Shown: positions 1 through 13,960 of the stretch, one piece after another
Layout: every line of letters begins with the position of its first letter
Numbering within the stretch: position 1 is the first letter of the stretch
Assembly (NCBI GenBank): GCA_011009095.1
Contig: VTPC01001715.1
Coordinates: 93,529-157,528 of the forward strand
Direction: 5' to 3'
DNA from: Ignelater luminosus
Lineage: Eukaryota > Arthropoda > Insecta > Coleoptera > Elateridae
Length of the DNA: 64,000 nt
Notes under the pieces: model-generated
Databases searched by the model: none
What the model saw: the letters and a program-made list of their open reading frames with translations, nothing else
Told to the model about the DNA's origin: nothing
Made by a program: the position numbers and the translations under genes

Positions 1-3000
1 TTTTTGCAAATCATTTTCAGCGTTTTATTCTAATCTAAAGAAGTTTTGATAAGAAAGATCATGTACTCTATTGTTTATCCTTACCCTACCAAGAGCGTTT
101 TTTTTTGATATACTCTTGTCTGAATTTTTTTTAGTTGAGAAGAGACGTATCTTCTACCTTTGATACTCAAATGATTTCTAATATCTTTTGCTATGGAGAA
201 TACTTCAGTCGTAAACATCTTTGCGAATGACTGACGAGAGTGACAGAAACGTCTGTCATGTTTTGAATTTTAAATAAAGGGTAGGCAAGCAAACTTACTG
301 CTAATTGTTTCCCTTCAGATAATGCCTTTCAGGCACTATGGTTTTCGTTGATATTTTGCACCTATTAGAACATTGGCGCTTTCTTGCTCAGAGAGCTTCA
401 TAGTAAACAGTCGTAAGTGTCTTTCACGCCCAAAAAAATTTATGTTATAGCCGAAACGGAGAAGCATCGGCCATTCAAAGTTATTACAGTTTTTGTGAGT
501 AGAAATCTGAAACTTAAGGACATTATGTTGAAATTCCTAAAGGTTTAAATAGTCTAACATTTGGAAAAATATTTTAATAAGTAAAGTTAAGATGACTGCT
601 TAAATGAGGACCAAAACTATTGGATATTTTTATATTTTTCACATTTTTTTACTTTTTATTGGCACAGTAATCAAGAGTTTTTTAGTTTGTTCTCTTTCAT
701 TTTCATGGTTTTCTGTATATAAAGGCTTGCCTAATTACAGAGAATATTTTGAGCTTTTTCATTTCTATTATTTCCCATGAAAACGTTTAGGATATTTTTT
801 CTCGCTTCTTTCACTTTATTCTTGCCTACTAATATTTTAAATTTCTTTCTCTTTAAAATCCTTCTGTTCCGTTTGATATCTTCTCGTTTGAGCTAGGTAT
901 TGATTCTTTCAGAAACTAGCTGCTCATTTTGTTTTAACACATAATACCTTTCCTTCCAATTGTTATCTTAGGCTGTTCATTTTTCAGTATCAGGTGTGCT
1001 ATCTCTTCAGATTTTATACAAAATTTTCATTATTACCTTAGTGTCTTTCTTGAACTCTTGTGTGAGCACTAAATGATTTTTATATTGAGTCTTTTTGTCT
1101 ATCGCATCAGTGGTGTTCTTGAGAATCGATTCTCTCTAGTTGATTTTGCTACGCCCAAATAAAAAGTGCTTCCAGCTCCTCTTATATGATAGTTGCGGTC
1201 GTTAGTACATTTTGCAAATTTACCAAGACTAACCTAATTTGAAAATATAAATTTTGGTTTAACCTTCATTTAGTTATTGATTAAAATCTTGCAAATCTTT
1301 AAAACTAATTAATTTGCTGCTTCATATTATCATGTGTCAAATCTTACAATTTTCTATTCTTTAATGGCACTTTGGCCAAGTGATTCAGTTTTCGGGAAAT
1401 ATATATTTGTTCGTTTGCAATTTGATTTTGTCTTGGAAAGATTGAACTGTAATATACAAGCACCAACCAAAAACCTATTTGAGGCTAGAATCAGATAGTT
1501 AATGCCCAGTTAATTATCTATTCGAAAGACAAATGAAACCATCTAATTGATCAGTATTTCAGTGGTTTACTCATTGAAGACATAACCTCAACAGAAAAAT
1601 GATGTACATAACCACATGTAGTTCAACTTTCCGGTAATAAAATACAAGTTATGCACAATATAACCTGCCATTTCAAGTAGATACAAATAATAAGAAAATC
1701 ATAAACATTTCAGCAATATATGTCACTATTATAAGTTACAACGACATCTCTATGTTTAATACATTTCTGGTCGTCCACCGCAATAATCTTTTACAAACTC
1801 GTAGTACATAGCTTGTAAAATCTATTATCTATTTCTTATTGGTGCACTTCTTTTAATTTCCTTCGAGTACTTAATGAGATTTACATTGTAAGCAATTATT
1901 ATGTCTCGAGGGGGGCTTTAAATTTGCCGCAGTGAATTTTTAAGGTATTAATAAATCATGATTATAAAAATGTTTAATGTTAAATCCATTTTACTTGACG
2001 TATGCATTAATCCGAACATAAAACATTTGCAGTTTATCAAAATAATAAAATGAAACGTTTTATTTTTTCCTCTTCATTTTGTTATATCCTGACGCTATTC
2101 ATAGCCCGGTCATTAATTAAAATACCATAAAAGGCAAACAGGAACAAAATATTACACGTAAACGCAAAATTTAAAGATATATGTAACATCGAATCATGTA
2201 AGAGAACTAAGTCTCCAATTTTATTATGTTGTTGGATTCCTTAGTTTATGACTTTCTTAAACGTTTTGATAACAAAAACCGGATTAGAAATTGAATAAGG
2301 AAATTCTTTATAATGTAAGGCAACGTTTGAAATTTTAGGACGTGTCAATTAAAATTAGTTTATTTCATTTGTATTTTATTGTTTATTTCTAAATTTTTAT
2401 CTGTTAACGAACTTTGGAAATTACTTTTTAACGTAGGTTCTAAATGTAACTGTTATTCCTTAAAACAATTCTCGCTAATTGATAAGGTTTTCGTAATGGT
2501 TTATTCACCCACTTAACCATGTACAGTTTGCTTCTACACGTACTTTAATAAAACACACTTGGACATTTACTGGCAATCATTCAGACGCCTATGGTATATA
2601 AAATATTGTTAACTCGTAACTTGTTACATCAAAGTAATTCTTTGTACCTTTAGAAATAGTCGAGCTTTCAAAACAATAGTAATAGAATTCCTTTAGCTAT
2701 TTATTGTAATTCAAATAGGCGTCGCGTCGTGTACATTCTATTTTAAAATTCATAAAACTGTAAAATTTAATTATTTCAACAAATCATTGTTTTACAAACT
2801 TCAATACATATTTTAATTATAAATGGCGCTTTTTGCCTTGTTACATGAGAAACCACTCCGATGACATTTACCGTGGTATTCCATTGCCCATCGGGTTGAA
2901 AGCTATATATCGACACTCGTATTGCATATGAATGAAAATGTATTCAGATGCAGCTAGCTCATAAACTCATATTGGTTAGGACTGACATTGAAGGAAACAT

Positions 3001-4080
3001 GTTTACTTGAAGTGACATTAACGGTGACCACTAAACCTCACCTTTACCAACTAGAATATTTAAGACTCTATATGGGAATGTTTATTAATGACTATTACAT
3101 ATAATAATAAATTTCGAAAAAATAAACTTATCCTGTTGATAATTCTATTATTAACAAATTAGTTATGCATATCATTAAAAAAAGACAAACGAATTAATCG
3201 ACATATAAAATGTTTTTCTAACAGACCTGACTCAGCAAGTTGAAATGCACATCATGCTTTAGTGAAAGTTAATTAAGTCTTCATTAAATTATAGGCAATT
3301 TAATAAAATCGGTACGCATAGTACTCAATTAGGAGTTCTTCAAACAAAAACGGAAATGTAGGAAAAGTGAAAGCTAAAACGAGATACCTAATTCAATACG
3401 GAATTGTATAATAAAAGGAAATTCTAAAAAAAGCAAAATCACCGCTTACTGCAGCGCACCAAAATGCAGAAAACTTCGAAACATTTCTTTAACAAAAACT
3501 TACTCTTGAAAGAGCTGTTCCCTTCCCCTTGATATTTCTCAAATTCTCACGAGCTCATGTTTTCTTATGCTTGAGCAATTCATCTGAATGAGGAGGGTTT
3601 CCAAAAGCACGCGTTTGGTTGCTGAGAATCTTATCAATTTTATTTAAATAGCTTTGATAAATCGCAATCTTTGATCTAAAATGAAAAATGATTTCTTGAT
3701 GACACTTCCGTCTTCTTAAGAAGTATCAAAGTAGTTTATTCTTGGTTAAAGTTAAAAAAATTAAAACGGAATGTCTTACTGACGTATGATTGTGGCTTAT
3801 CATTGCGCCCACCTAGTAGTTTGGAGCAACAAGTAATCGCCTTGTAAGGTTATAGTACTCATGATACTTTTTCCTATACGAATATTTAATGGGAAAAATG
3901 TACAGGACAGTTCTATCGACTTTTGCTGCAATAATTCTAACCTCTTTGACAAGAATTATTTTGGTTGATCTTCAAACCAGAACGTAGCTGCCTTCAAGAC
4001 TTTCTCGTTGCTTGAAACGAAGAAATTCCTTCAAAAAATCAAAATAGGACATAATCAGGAAGAACCTAATCAGGACTGTA
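1..4080. other. AT-rich intergenic DNA, no gene seen
   Basis: About 4 kb of AT-rich sequence with stops in every frame and no ORF of note. I see no family-like translation, no clear tandem repeat and no RNA gene. Nothing in it is supportable as a feature beyond ordinary non-coding DNA. Confidence 0.6.
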
Positions 4081-5960
4081 AGTTAAATGGTTTAGCTGCC
4101 AAACCTACAATGTCGTGAAGGAATAATGCTGTTGCTGTCTTATCTCTTTGATAGACGCCCACAAAGCAATCATTGTGTTAGCGTAGCTCTTTTGATTTAA
4201 GTCAAGAGCAGAAATTCTTTTTCATCCCACCATTGAACTGTGCTGTGCTTCCTCTGCATAAACTCTGTTTTAGGCTGAGAATGTCTGTGGTACACCCAAG
4301 TTTCTATCTCCAGATGAAAGAATTGATTTTCGCAAAGCACTGCTCTTCATAGTTACAGTTGTCCTGTCGGTCATGAACTCCGGAAGCAAACTCATTTCGA
4401 AAGACAGTTTCCATAACCTTATCCACAGATTTTCCAACTTGAACTCTTTTGGGGTTGAATAAAGTCTTGTGCTTCCGCCACAGAGACTCTATTTTGAATT
4501 CAGGGTTTTTATAAAACACTCAAGTCTCATCTCGATTCAGCAAAAGATGAAGACAATTGACTTGGTCTTGCACTAACCTTGAACACGTCAACTTTTTGTA
4601 AATTATTTTCTGAATTGCACTTCAACTATTCCGTTCATTTGTCTCTTTGACTTCTTTGTACATGTTTCCGGAAGGTAAACCTCTTTATTCAACTTAAACT
4701 GCCTGCTTGAAAATCTACTTTCAATTCCTTCGGCCTGTTCTCTTCTTTTGTGGGAACACCTGTCACCGAATCGGGCAGCTTCTTACTAGATCTGAGTGAG
4801 AGGTGTGGTCCTCTTTTCAACTTAAACTGTCTGCTTGAAAATCTACTTCTAATTCCTTCGGCCTGTTCTCTTCTTTTGTGAGAAAACCTGTCACCGAATC
4901 GGGCAACTTCTTACTAGATCTGCGTGGGAACTCTTCTGACTTGCTGTGACTTTGACTATTAGAATCGCCCTGAGCTGAAACTGTATATGAGCTACTTACT
5001 TTAAAACTTAGGTAGATAAATTATCGAACGCTTTTTAGGGACTACTAACTGTTCACTCTGGAGACCCTTCTGTACTTACAAAGAGAGCAGCTGTTCCTCT
5101 GGAACGTGGACGGACAGTGCTGGGAAGGAAGCCTGCGGATCTGCAAATGTAAACTAATCCAATACTGCAAAAGAGAAAGGGTTAACGCGCGTCTTTCCAC
5201 GTTGATAATTATGTTAGCGTAGCTCTTGTTGGTTGCTCCAGGAGCAAACGTCTTTTCTTATTCGAGAAGAAAGTTATCTTTACCTAGCCTGCAGATCTTA
5301 AATCTTTAGTGGATGAGAAAGTTTTGTGCTTCCACAGCATAGAGTCTGCACTAAATCTCATTTTCAATCACCAAAATATGAAGCGGAGCATTTTGATAGT
5401 ATTCGTGCCCTTTTAAGACTTTGCGCTAGCCTTGAACATGTCAACTTTTTGTGAATTATTTTCCAGACTGTACCTATCGAAATGCCCATTGCTTCAGCTA
5501 TTCATCTATAGAATTTAATCCTTGATGTGCTTGCACAATTCTGCGTAAGTTGACCCTACGGGTCATTTTCTATTTCACGTAAACTGTTTGATCCAAAATT
5601 TAATTTAATAAGATGACGGCACACTCTTCATAAACTCTCCTTTAACTTGTTTGCTTCCTTTGTGAAAAATTTTATCTTTTATCATGCTTAAAATGAGATT
5701 GTTCGAGATTTACAAGAGGACTGTCTTGCCATGTTACCCCAAAACATGTCACAATAAAAAACATTCGTTACTTTCTTTCACACTTAGATAGATAAATTAA
5801 TTAAATAAATTCTTTACTAAATGGAACTACAAAGGGGGTTTTTTCTTTAGGACCAGGACGTCCAATGGACAGTGCTAAGAAGAAAGGGATGCTACAGCCT
5901 GCTGTCTATAGATTCTCAAACTCAGACTGTAAAAACAGACTGTTACTCCCAAAATCCAGT
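4080..5960 (-). mobile_element. Two tandem degraded copies of a mariner-like element
   Basis: Two direct copies of a roughly 0.8-0.9 kb unit lie side by side. Matching blocks include 4466-4610 with 5322-5470 (offset about 858 bp) and 5075-5125 with 5840-5890. Read on the minus strand, 5600-5300 gives IAEAMGISIGTVWKIIHKKL followed by SRLAQSLKRARIL. This resembles the helix-turn-helix DNA-binding region of mariner/SETMAR transposases (family pattern: AEALGIS..S...I....L, then a basic stretch). Stops interrupt every frame, no DDD/DDE catalytic core can be read, and I could not mark terminal inverted repeats. The minus-strand ORF at 4519-4304 lies inside the first copy and is not a gene in its own right. 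The HTH resemblance is clear, but assignment to a mariner subfamily is inference. The element is dead. Confidence 0.5.
4681..4930. repeat. Tandem duplication, period about 128 bp, inside the mariner relic
   Basis: The segment starting near 4681 is repeated from about 4811 with few mismatches. Both contain the block 'cctgttctcttcttttgtg' followed by 'cctgtcaccgaatcgggca'. The first copy runs to about 4805 and the second to about 4930. It is a local two-copy duplication within the degraded transposon region. Confidence 0.8.
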
Positions 5961-6497
5961 CAGGGTGACAAAATAACTAGATATACAAGGCACAGAAACA
6001 TTGAGGGTGTCAACTAGAGATTTTATTCTTCCGCCCTCTACTTTGCAAATTTTAAAGATCTAGCCAGATTAGTTATACCTAAACTTTACTTGTTTTGCAT
6101 ATTTGGGTAAGAACGTGGTTGTGCAAGCATAGTTTCTCTAAATAATGCATAATTAACTTGAGTATTTGGGTTTCATCACCGTTTAGAACTTTAGGGGCAT
6201 ACTTTTTCTAAATTAAATCCCAATGGATTTTTCATGTTTAAACACTAATAGAAACTTACAGGGAACAGTAGTGATGGTATTGATGGGTATAGAAGTAATT
6301 ACTAATTGAACTGAACATATTGAAGATTTTTGTAAATAGTTTGAACCAAATTCTTTCGTAAGTTCATTTAGACAAAAATTTGATTTTGATACCTTAGAAT
6401 TTCAATTTTACATAACAATAGAGTTTGTATTAGAACAAAACATTTATTACAATTCAGTTATATTAACCATAGTTCTTAAAGACTCAAGCTTTTCTTC

Positions 6498-6503
6498 TTT
6501 ATT
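6498..6503 (-). terminator. Polyadenylation signal AATAAA of the minus-strand transporter
   Basis: On the minus strand AATAAA lies 51 nt past the stop codon of the transporter gene at 6554, a normal distance for an insect 3' UTR. This is a motif match only; the cleavage site is not visible. Confidence 0.5.
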
Positions 6504-6553
6504 AAAACGAACAATCTTGCACTTCTAATTGTTCATTATTTCAACTGAAACAA

Positions 6554-7994
6554 TTAAGAATTCGTTTTGGCAGATTTTTTGATTAGATACAACTGTATCT
6601 CTTCCAGTGTCTTATTTTTCGTCTCTGGAACGTACTTTATAATAAATATCAATCCAATTGAGCAACATCCTGAAAATATCCAAAATGACATAAACATTCC
6701 TTCAAAATCAACAAGAAGCTGAAACACTTTCACAGCTATAGCTCCATTAACAGCTGAAAAAGAATCTCCCAGTCCTAAAGCCGTGGCTTTTATATTTGTT
6801 GGAAATAATTCACCGAGATAAATTGTTGGAGCAAGCTCTAATCCTAAACTGTAACAGATGTTGTATATAACTAAAGTCGTAATTGGTAACCAGCCTAATT
6901 CTTTAATGTATGAAGAATTGTTTTCCTTTAGGAAAAAATATAAACCGGTGCAAGCTAATGTAATGGTACAACCGATTGCTGAAAAGATAATTATGGGTTT
7001 TCTCCCAATACGGTCAATGAAGAAAAGGGCTGATGTTGTTGCAAATATTTCAACAGCAATATAGATTATAACTGACAGGTTAGGATCGACACTTCCTTCC
7101 GCTGTTTGGAATATCGTAGTGGTATAAAATAAAAATGGATCCTTTCCACTATATTTTTTCGTTAGATTTAGAATTATAAATATGATCATTGCTCGTCTGA
7201 CGCTAGTCACTGTAAAAATATCAGTAATTTTGCCTTTGGTGTCATTTTCTTGTCTCGATACGGCCTCTTTTAAAGATTTTAATTCCTGTTCAACATCGCT
7301 ACTGGATCTCAATTTTTGTAAACTCTTCTTTGCTTCTTCATATCGACCTTTCTTTATGAAATAGTATGGAGATTCCGGCATTAATATGAATAGTGCAAAA
7401 TGAATTATTGGTATAGAACAACTTATCAAAGATGTAACCAGTATGGAATAATAGATGCCAAGCACGTTAATTATTAACTTTCCAATTATTATCCCTATTG
7501 CTACAGTCGCTGTCAAAATACCCCTAACTGAAGGATCAGCAATTTCTCCATAATACATCGGAAGTGTCGTATATAGGCCGCCTCCTACACTACCGATTAT
7601 AAGCCTTGCTAAACATATTAAAATCGTAGATCTAGTAAATCCTAATAAGAGAAACATCGATGATGTTACAGGTGCCATTGCTAGTGCTGTGTATTTTCTT
7701 CCAATTCTATCGACAAATATTGCAGCTAAAAATGCACCAAGTGGTGCTCCTATTAGTGGCATTACGGCACACCAAGAACCTTCGTCACTGGTCATTGATA
7801 TTTCCGTGATGGTTCCATTTAGGATTTGGGGTAGATAAGGTGAAGTCCACCCTAAATTTATACCACAAGCAACGAGAGCTAGAGAACCTAAAATATTGGG
7901 ATGTTGTAAGGGAGATATTTAAATGATTATTGGGTTTCTCACCTGATAGGGTTGCCACGTATTGATAAACATTTTTAAAGCAAAGCTTCTTCAT
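6554..7994 (-). CDS. MFS sugar transporter, facilitated trehalose transporter Tret1-like (2 exons)
   Basis: Gene model: exon 1 at 7994-7943, a 55-bp intron (7942-7888, GTGAG...TTTTAG), exon 2 at 7887-6554. It encodes 461 residues, normal for the Tret1/GLUT-like sugar porter family (about 450-490). The phase-1 junction joins ATLSG to SLALVACGINLGWTSP, the expected TM1 of the family. Visible signatures are DRIGRK in the TM2-3 loop (about 77-82), LARLIIG (about 110-116), LPMYYGE in TM4, PESPYY before the cytoplasmic loop (about 188-193), DRIGRKP in the second half, LGELFPT, and PETKNKTLEEIQ at the C-terminus. Twelve membrane segments are expected and the hydrophobic pattern fits. Such proteins move trehalose or hexoses across the plasma membrane by facilitated diffusion. 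The TM7 QQLSG motif is changed to KKYSG, so the substrate is uncertain. The gene lies head-to-head with a paralogue 6.9 kb away. Confidence 0.9.
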
Positions 7995-10900
7995 GTTTAA
8001 GTAATAATGTCGTGCTTTAACTTATTGTTAACGAGCTTGTAATTTCGTATGAAGTGATTTTGTTAGATTTGCAGTTTAACAATGTAATCAGATGTTAATG
8101 ATTGCAAATGTACTAACTTGTTTTGTCTAATTGTATTAATATCATGTTGTGATGTTTTTACACTTTTATGGTTTTTTATTGTTGGAAGTTTTAATAGAAC
8201 ATGGGAAACAATGATATACTAAATATAAAAAATATTGAGTCGTCAAGTGACGAGTGGCGTTATTTGGTTGACGCATTTCGTATTGTTTTGCGATATTTTT
8301 GTTTCATTTATTTGTTATTAATAAATCCCTGAAATTCTGGTTTTAACTAAATAATCAAATATTGTATCAAGGAGCGTGTGATTTTGTCATTGTTCTTGTA
8401 TTCAAATAAATAATGGAATTGTTCTGGTATTTTAAAGATTTTCTTGAAGATCATATTTAGAAACTCAAACAAATCTAGAAATCCTTCAGCCTTATTTTAT
8501 GAAAGTTCTCTTTTAATATTTGAATTGTGTGCATCACATCACAAGCCATTCATAATAACAAACAGAATACAAACAAATTTCAAGTTTTTTTAAAAGTTTC
8601 TTACTAGTGAAGGGCTTTTAAAATTGTAACTGTTACTAATACTTGAATTGTACGCATGTGGAGATCACAATGGTGAGAAGCCTTTAGTAATAATTGCAAA
8701 AGGGATTATTAGGAGTATTTTATAGGTATTCGATGTCAGTTGACGTCAATATATCATTTTTCGAATTTTCAAAGGTGTGTTACTGTTTGCAGAAGGAACC
8801 GTTTGGATTCTTAAACTTAAATAAAATAATCTTAACTGCACTTGCTTCTTACGTTTGCATTGAAAAGAAAACAAAACCGATAAGATGGAATTTTTATTTT
8901 GATACTGTGAAACTTCCTGAACAATATTTTAAAGTTGTAATTAACACTGATTAGAAAAACTAAAAATTTATTAATACATAAATTTATAAATGCAGCAAGT
9001 TAACAGTAGCAAGTAAACAAAAGTGAAGGAAATACCTTTATAAGGTAAATGTATTTACATATTCAAGTTGGATTTTTCCATTATTATTTATTATAAATTG
9101 TAAGATATTCATTTATACCTGTATCAGACGCGGAAACGTGTTAAATAAATTTAAACTGGTAATACATATAATTAAATGCTAGAAATTCAATTCTACGTAT
9201 AATATACTTTGGAAAATTTCTTCATTAAATAATTTATTTGCCAGTTAGTCGATATATTTAAAAGCATTAAAATTAATAGCAGACCTATAACATCTAACCC
9301 CAGGTCTTCGTAGTTACTTTGAGAAGATGGGTATGTAAACGAATGGATGCAAGCATACGCCTACATAAAACACGCAGCCCACATGAGCACGTGAACAGTC
9401 ACTACGCAAATTATTTCGTCTTCATTGTTCTCAATGCGATTTATCCTTTGCCTGACACAGTTCTATATACAGAGTGTTTCGGAAATATGTCATTTTATCG
9501 TTTAGCACGATTTCGAGTACAATTATGTAATAAATTAATGCAATTTATGTTTATAATTCCTAAATAAAATAAAAACAACGGAAAAAGAATCAAAATTGTT
9601 ACACTAAAATCAAGTAACGCACAGAGGCAAATTATTTTGTAATAAAGCATTTTAGATAGCGTCTGGCGCAAGTGCAACCCCAGGCGGATATTGTAATAAT
9701 GCTAATAAGTGGTCGATTACAGGGTTTTGCGATCGCTATGTCAGATCAGCGCACCTTTGATTTTCTATCTTCGTCAGTGATACAAAAGTATCAATATGTT
9801 TATCTTCGGTTTCTCAAGGGGTGTGTCTGTACAGTAGCAAGCCGCGGGCGCCACACGCGGGTGCACTCTTATGCAAAATACCACCAGATAGGTTCTCAAT
9901 ATGCGCATTCAACCTTCAATAACTGATACTTTCTGCATTAAATAATCTATTGTTGCTCCGAAATTATGGGAGACTTTTATAATTTTCAAATTGGATGAAG
10001 AGCTTTAAAAAGGGAATTGAACGTTCTTGTACACAATGTATATTATAGATACGCATGGTTACTACAGTACACAGACGGATCATTTTCATAACTGGTTTGG
10101 TTTGCAGTCAAAAATGCAGGAAGGATCGCTTTCCATTTCAGTTCTCAGTCAATAAACAAAGAGCTCTTTAATATCGCCATATTTTATGACATCAATGCCT
10201 TCACTTACATAAAATGTATTTTATTTACAGCAACCCCCATTGAAACTATAAAAATCTTGTTAGGATAACACTTCGTAGAATTGAATTAAAATGGTAGTGA
10301 CCAAGCCGGCTCGATTTTAAAATCATCATCGCCACCTTGTTACAGTTATTAACTCTAATACCAATTCAAAATGTTTCGATTGGAAAGACACTAATTAACA
10401 TCAACAGCATTCTTGAGTAATTTGTAATAAAATTAAAAATATTGTAATCGAAAAGTTGATTGGCTCTATTAAATTTTTATGCCAGTGAAATATTATCAAT
10501 CACTCCAACGCATTCTTCTGTTGGGGACCGCCTATGAGTGGTGACACCTCTAATGGTTTCCTGTATGCTAATAACTTGTAATGACCCACCGGCTGAATAC
10601 CCGTACCAATTCGAATTTAGATAACAGAAAAATTTGGCAAGAAATCGATGCTGTCATCGCCGACGTATCAGGCTATTTGTATTTTAAACACGAACAATGA
10701 ACCACACAATTTCATAAAACAATTTTTATTATTATTATTATTATTATTATTTATTTTGGTGTTAGATTTATAGAATGAAGTAAATAAACCGAGAAGTATG
10801 GATATTTTAGTTAGAAGAATTTTTGTGTTGTTTTTTCTGCTTACGCTATTCTTTGATTTGGTATTTTGGTATCTCATTCATCTTCTTAATTATTTCCTTA

Positions 10901-12300
10901 TTTTTATTTGGTCTTGCCGTTTTTATTTTTGTTTGTTTATTTTTGCATCTTATGTAATTGGTGATTTAAAATTGGGATAATTCTCTCTAATGTATCGACA
11001 TCCACAAGAATTTATTTTGTGTTCTGTTGCATAACCATGATCGTATTCGCTTAGCACTTGAATCTACCGCTTTTCTTTTTATCAGACAGTTGTCTTTACT
11101 ATTCATATCATATTTTTCATAATATGGAACCTTTATTTCGAGCGATCACACTACGATTTCCACCAAGCTTTCCTTGACATGTTTAGGTTTTTCAATGATA
11201 ACACCTTTTTGGCCAGATTTTGTTTTCAGTGTTTCAGTGGATTTTTGTTACTTATCAAATGATTGGAGAGCTAATTAAGGCAAACTTAAACAACTTAGAA
11301 TCTTCTCTAACGTAAATAATCCTTGATGCGGAAAAGACAGCTCCAAAATACAGTACAAAGTTTTCTTCTGTTTAAGTTCAATGAAGTTTGACAGGAAGCA
11401 AGAATTCTCTATGTTAAACACGAGGAGATAGGACTTTACCAATAGAAAATCTTCTTTGATTCTTATTTTCTTGTGTGCTATACTGAGGCAATCTCTACCT
11501 TTCTCCCGGCCAGAATTTACAAATCACAACCTCCAACTTTTGATCCATTTGGTCTAAAAAAATCAGGTATTGATCATGGAAAAAAATTCTTCCATCGATC
11601 TATGTTCCTTATTCACACTCATAGCAATACCTTTCTGCTAATAATTGTTTTTCCTACAACCCCCTGAGACGTATCTGCAACCAGTCTATGATCTTCAACA
11701 GTTGCCAAGATGACTTTTTCTTCACCTGACAAATTTTGAAAGATAAAACATAATTTTGTGCTAGTGTGTGTGTATTAACTATCAATATTAATCGATGATA
11801 TAATTTTGATTTTGATTAGTTTTGACATCAAACTATGTGAATAAGATTGCCATCAAAATGGTTTTTGTCTCTTCAATAGTCTCAGTTTGAAGTGGTGGAC
11901 CTGATATGGTAATTTTGGATATTAAGTTGTATTTGCCCCCAATGGTAATGTAACTCTCACATTTGAATTTGATGCATTTTCATCTCGTTTTCATTTTTTC
12001 GCGATCTTATGATTCATTGTTTTTTGGTATCTTTCTTCAGTCAATATCCTCTTCTATCAACTTATCTCAGTTTTATTATCTATTATTCGCGCTTTCCTTA
12101 CTTTACCTTCTTCTCTGATTTTTTCTCTAAAAGGTAGAATTTTTCTTATTTTCTGTTTTATTATCTTCTTGACGAATTCATTTTCTTTGATTAGTCTTTC
12201 CTAACTCATTTCTATTTTTATTAATTGATTTTTTTCACGTTTTCTTCGCTTTTTTATTGTGATTCGATTTAGCCCTGTTTCGTTCTCTGGCTTTCGTATC
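7995..12300. other. Intergenic DNA between the transporter pair, first part
   Basis: Mostly AT-rich sequence without a recognisable gene. It probably contains upstream control sequence for the minus-strand transporter, but no TATA box stands out. The stretch 9290-9960 has somewhat higher GC, with a CG-rich knot near 9838-9865, and ORFs of 82 and 84 codons that match nothing I know. An 86-codon ORF at 8694-8954 is also unassigned. Confidence 0.5.
10726..10749. repeat. (TTA)8 microsatellite
   Basis: Eight uninterrupted TTA units lie inside a longer T/A-rich tract. Confidence 0.9.
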
Positions 12301-13960
12301 TTCTTAGCTTTATGTTTATATTACCATTAAATTTAGATGAAAACAACTTCTTTGATTAGTACCTAATAGTAGCAATAATGATCTGTAAATTTTATTTTCA
12401 TGGAGTTTCAATGGACGATGATGAAATGTTTGTCTTCTCGCAGTACTCAAAGAACTCGTCATCTGTAGGGTCTTCGTAATTGGATAGCAGATAAGCAATG
12501 TGAATACCTGAAGTTGGCGCTAATTACGATAGTCCTCCTCAGTGGTTGAGAACAGTTGTCTAGGCTCTAAAGATGTTCGTGTTGTCCATGATGATCTGTT
12601 TGCGTGATAGTAGTCAACATCTAAATCAGACCAGAGCAGAGAAAGTTTACGTATTAGAAGTGATGGTGTTACCCGCCTGCGTGTACAACTCTTGTAATGC
12701 GTCTGTCTAGTCTTCTCGTAGTCTCCACCATGATAGACATCGGCGTATTTCACGCACCTGGGGACAGGCAACATCTGTGAAATGTCGGCGGCGATGATAT
12801 TGTCCTGTCGATCCGATAAAAAACAAGAACCAGGAGCGTAGGGACACTATAGGGATTACGTACCATCCGATGAACAGAATAACAATAATAATAATAATAA
12901 TCGCTTGCCACGCCGGAACACGGTGGCTTTAGAAGCCGTTCGGTTTCTCTTCAACCTGGAGTCGGATTGTTGGTGGCTGAGCGCAACTCTCGTCCAACAT
13001 TGATGATGGTAGTTAGTGCATCGTTGAAAGTCTTCATAATTGGAGAGCCAGATAGTGTAGTGGTCTTGAGTGGCCCTCAAGAATTCCACATTTAGTTGTG
13101 TGGTTGAAGTCGTTGGCATCGCGGTGGTTTTTCAGAGACTTTAGTGGTGTTTGACTGCTGAAGTACTAGAGTTGTTGAACTGGCGCGGTGGTAGCGGTAG
13201 ATGGTTGGTTGAGGACGTGGTTGGAGTAATATTGTTTTTGGAGTTGTGAGATCGGATGAATAATTCAGAAGGGAGAAGGCATTTGGGTGTGTGGTGGTTG
13301 GGTAAAACAGTTTTCTTCAGAATAAAATTCTCCACTGTTCGCACTGCGGAAGGATGAATGAACAGAGATTACTGGAAGGCCCTTATGAAAAAGGTTACAC
13401 TTCATCGATAGGGATTGTCTTTGGAATACCCTGCAGTAAGACCTAGAATGGTTTCTTCTCGGTCAGCTGGTAGGCGTGGTGAAACGTCACTGATTTCTTG
13501 GTAGTCTCATCTAGCCGGTTTGATAATCAGGATTTTGATTTTTACGACAGCGAGATAGAGCAAAGTGAGTTTCTTCAAGATGCCCATTTAGTTGTCCTTT
13601 GAGTGAAGTACAATGAGGAAACTCGTGAGGAATCTCTTTGTATAGTGTCTTATTTGGATCCTACAGCGTAGAATCGATTCTTAAATCGAACTTTATTGAA
13701 ACCGTTGTCTGAATCACAGTCAGGTGCAATATTTTAGCACTGAAATACCTCTGAATCTTTGGAATCAGCGACCATGCTGAGATTTCGGATTGTCGATGTT
13801 CAAAGAGATGCTTCCTCGAGCACCATAATGGATGAGCAGAAATGGTCTGCCCGGAAGCAGCAAAGTCCTCCACTACTTCTGGCTTATTGTTAAGCAGATG
13901 GTAGTAGTGAAAGGTGACCTCAGCTTGGAGAGAACTCATCTTTAGTCAGTGGGTCTTCTT
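12300..13960 (-). other. GC-raised block with broken minus-strand ORFs, unrecognised
   Basis: This 1.7-kb block is richer in G+C than its surroundings and carries a chain of minus-strand ORFs of 92, 67, 87, 84 and 60 codons that together cover most of it, separated by stops or frame changes. The peptide LSNYED is encoded twice, near 13050 and near 12480 on the minus strand, which points to an internal repeat. Ser/Thr/Pro-rich stretches occur near 13200. I recognise no domain. A decayed mobile element or a dead gene is the likeliest reading, but this is inference from composition and ORF density only. Confidence 0.3.
12884..12901. repeat. (AAT)6 microsatellite
   Basis: Six AAT units in a row inside the GC-raised block. 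Confidence 0.85.

Noticed and set aside
8694..8954. 86-codon ORF near the minus-strand transporter
   Set aside because: No recognisable domain; AT-rich with no splice or promoter support.
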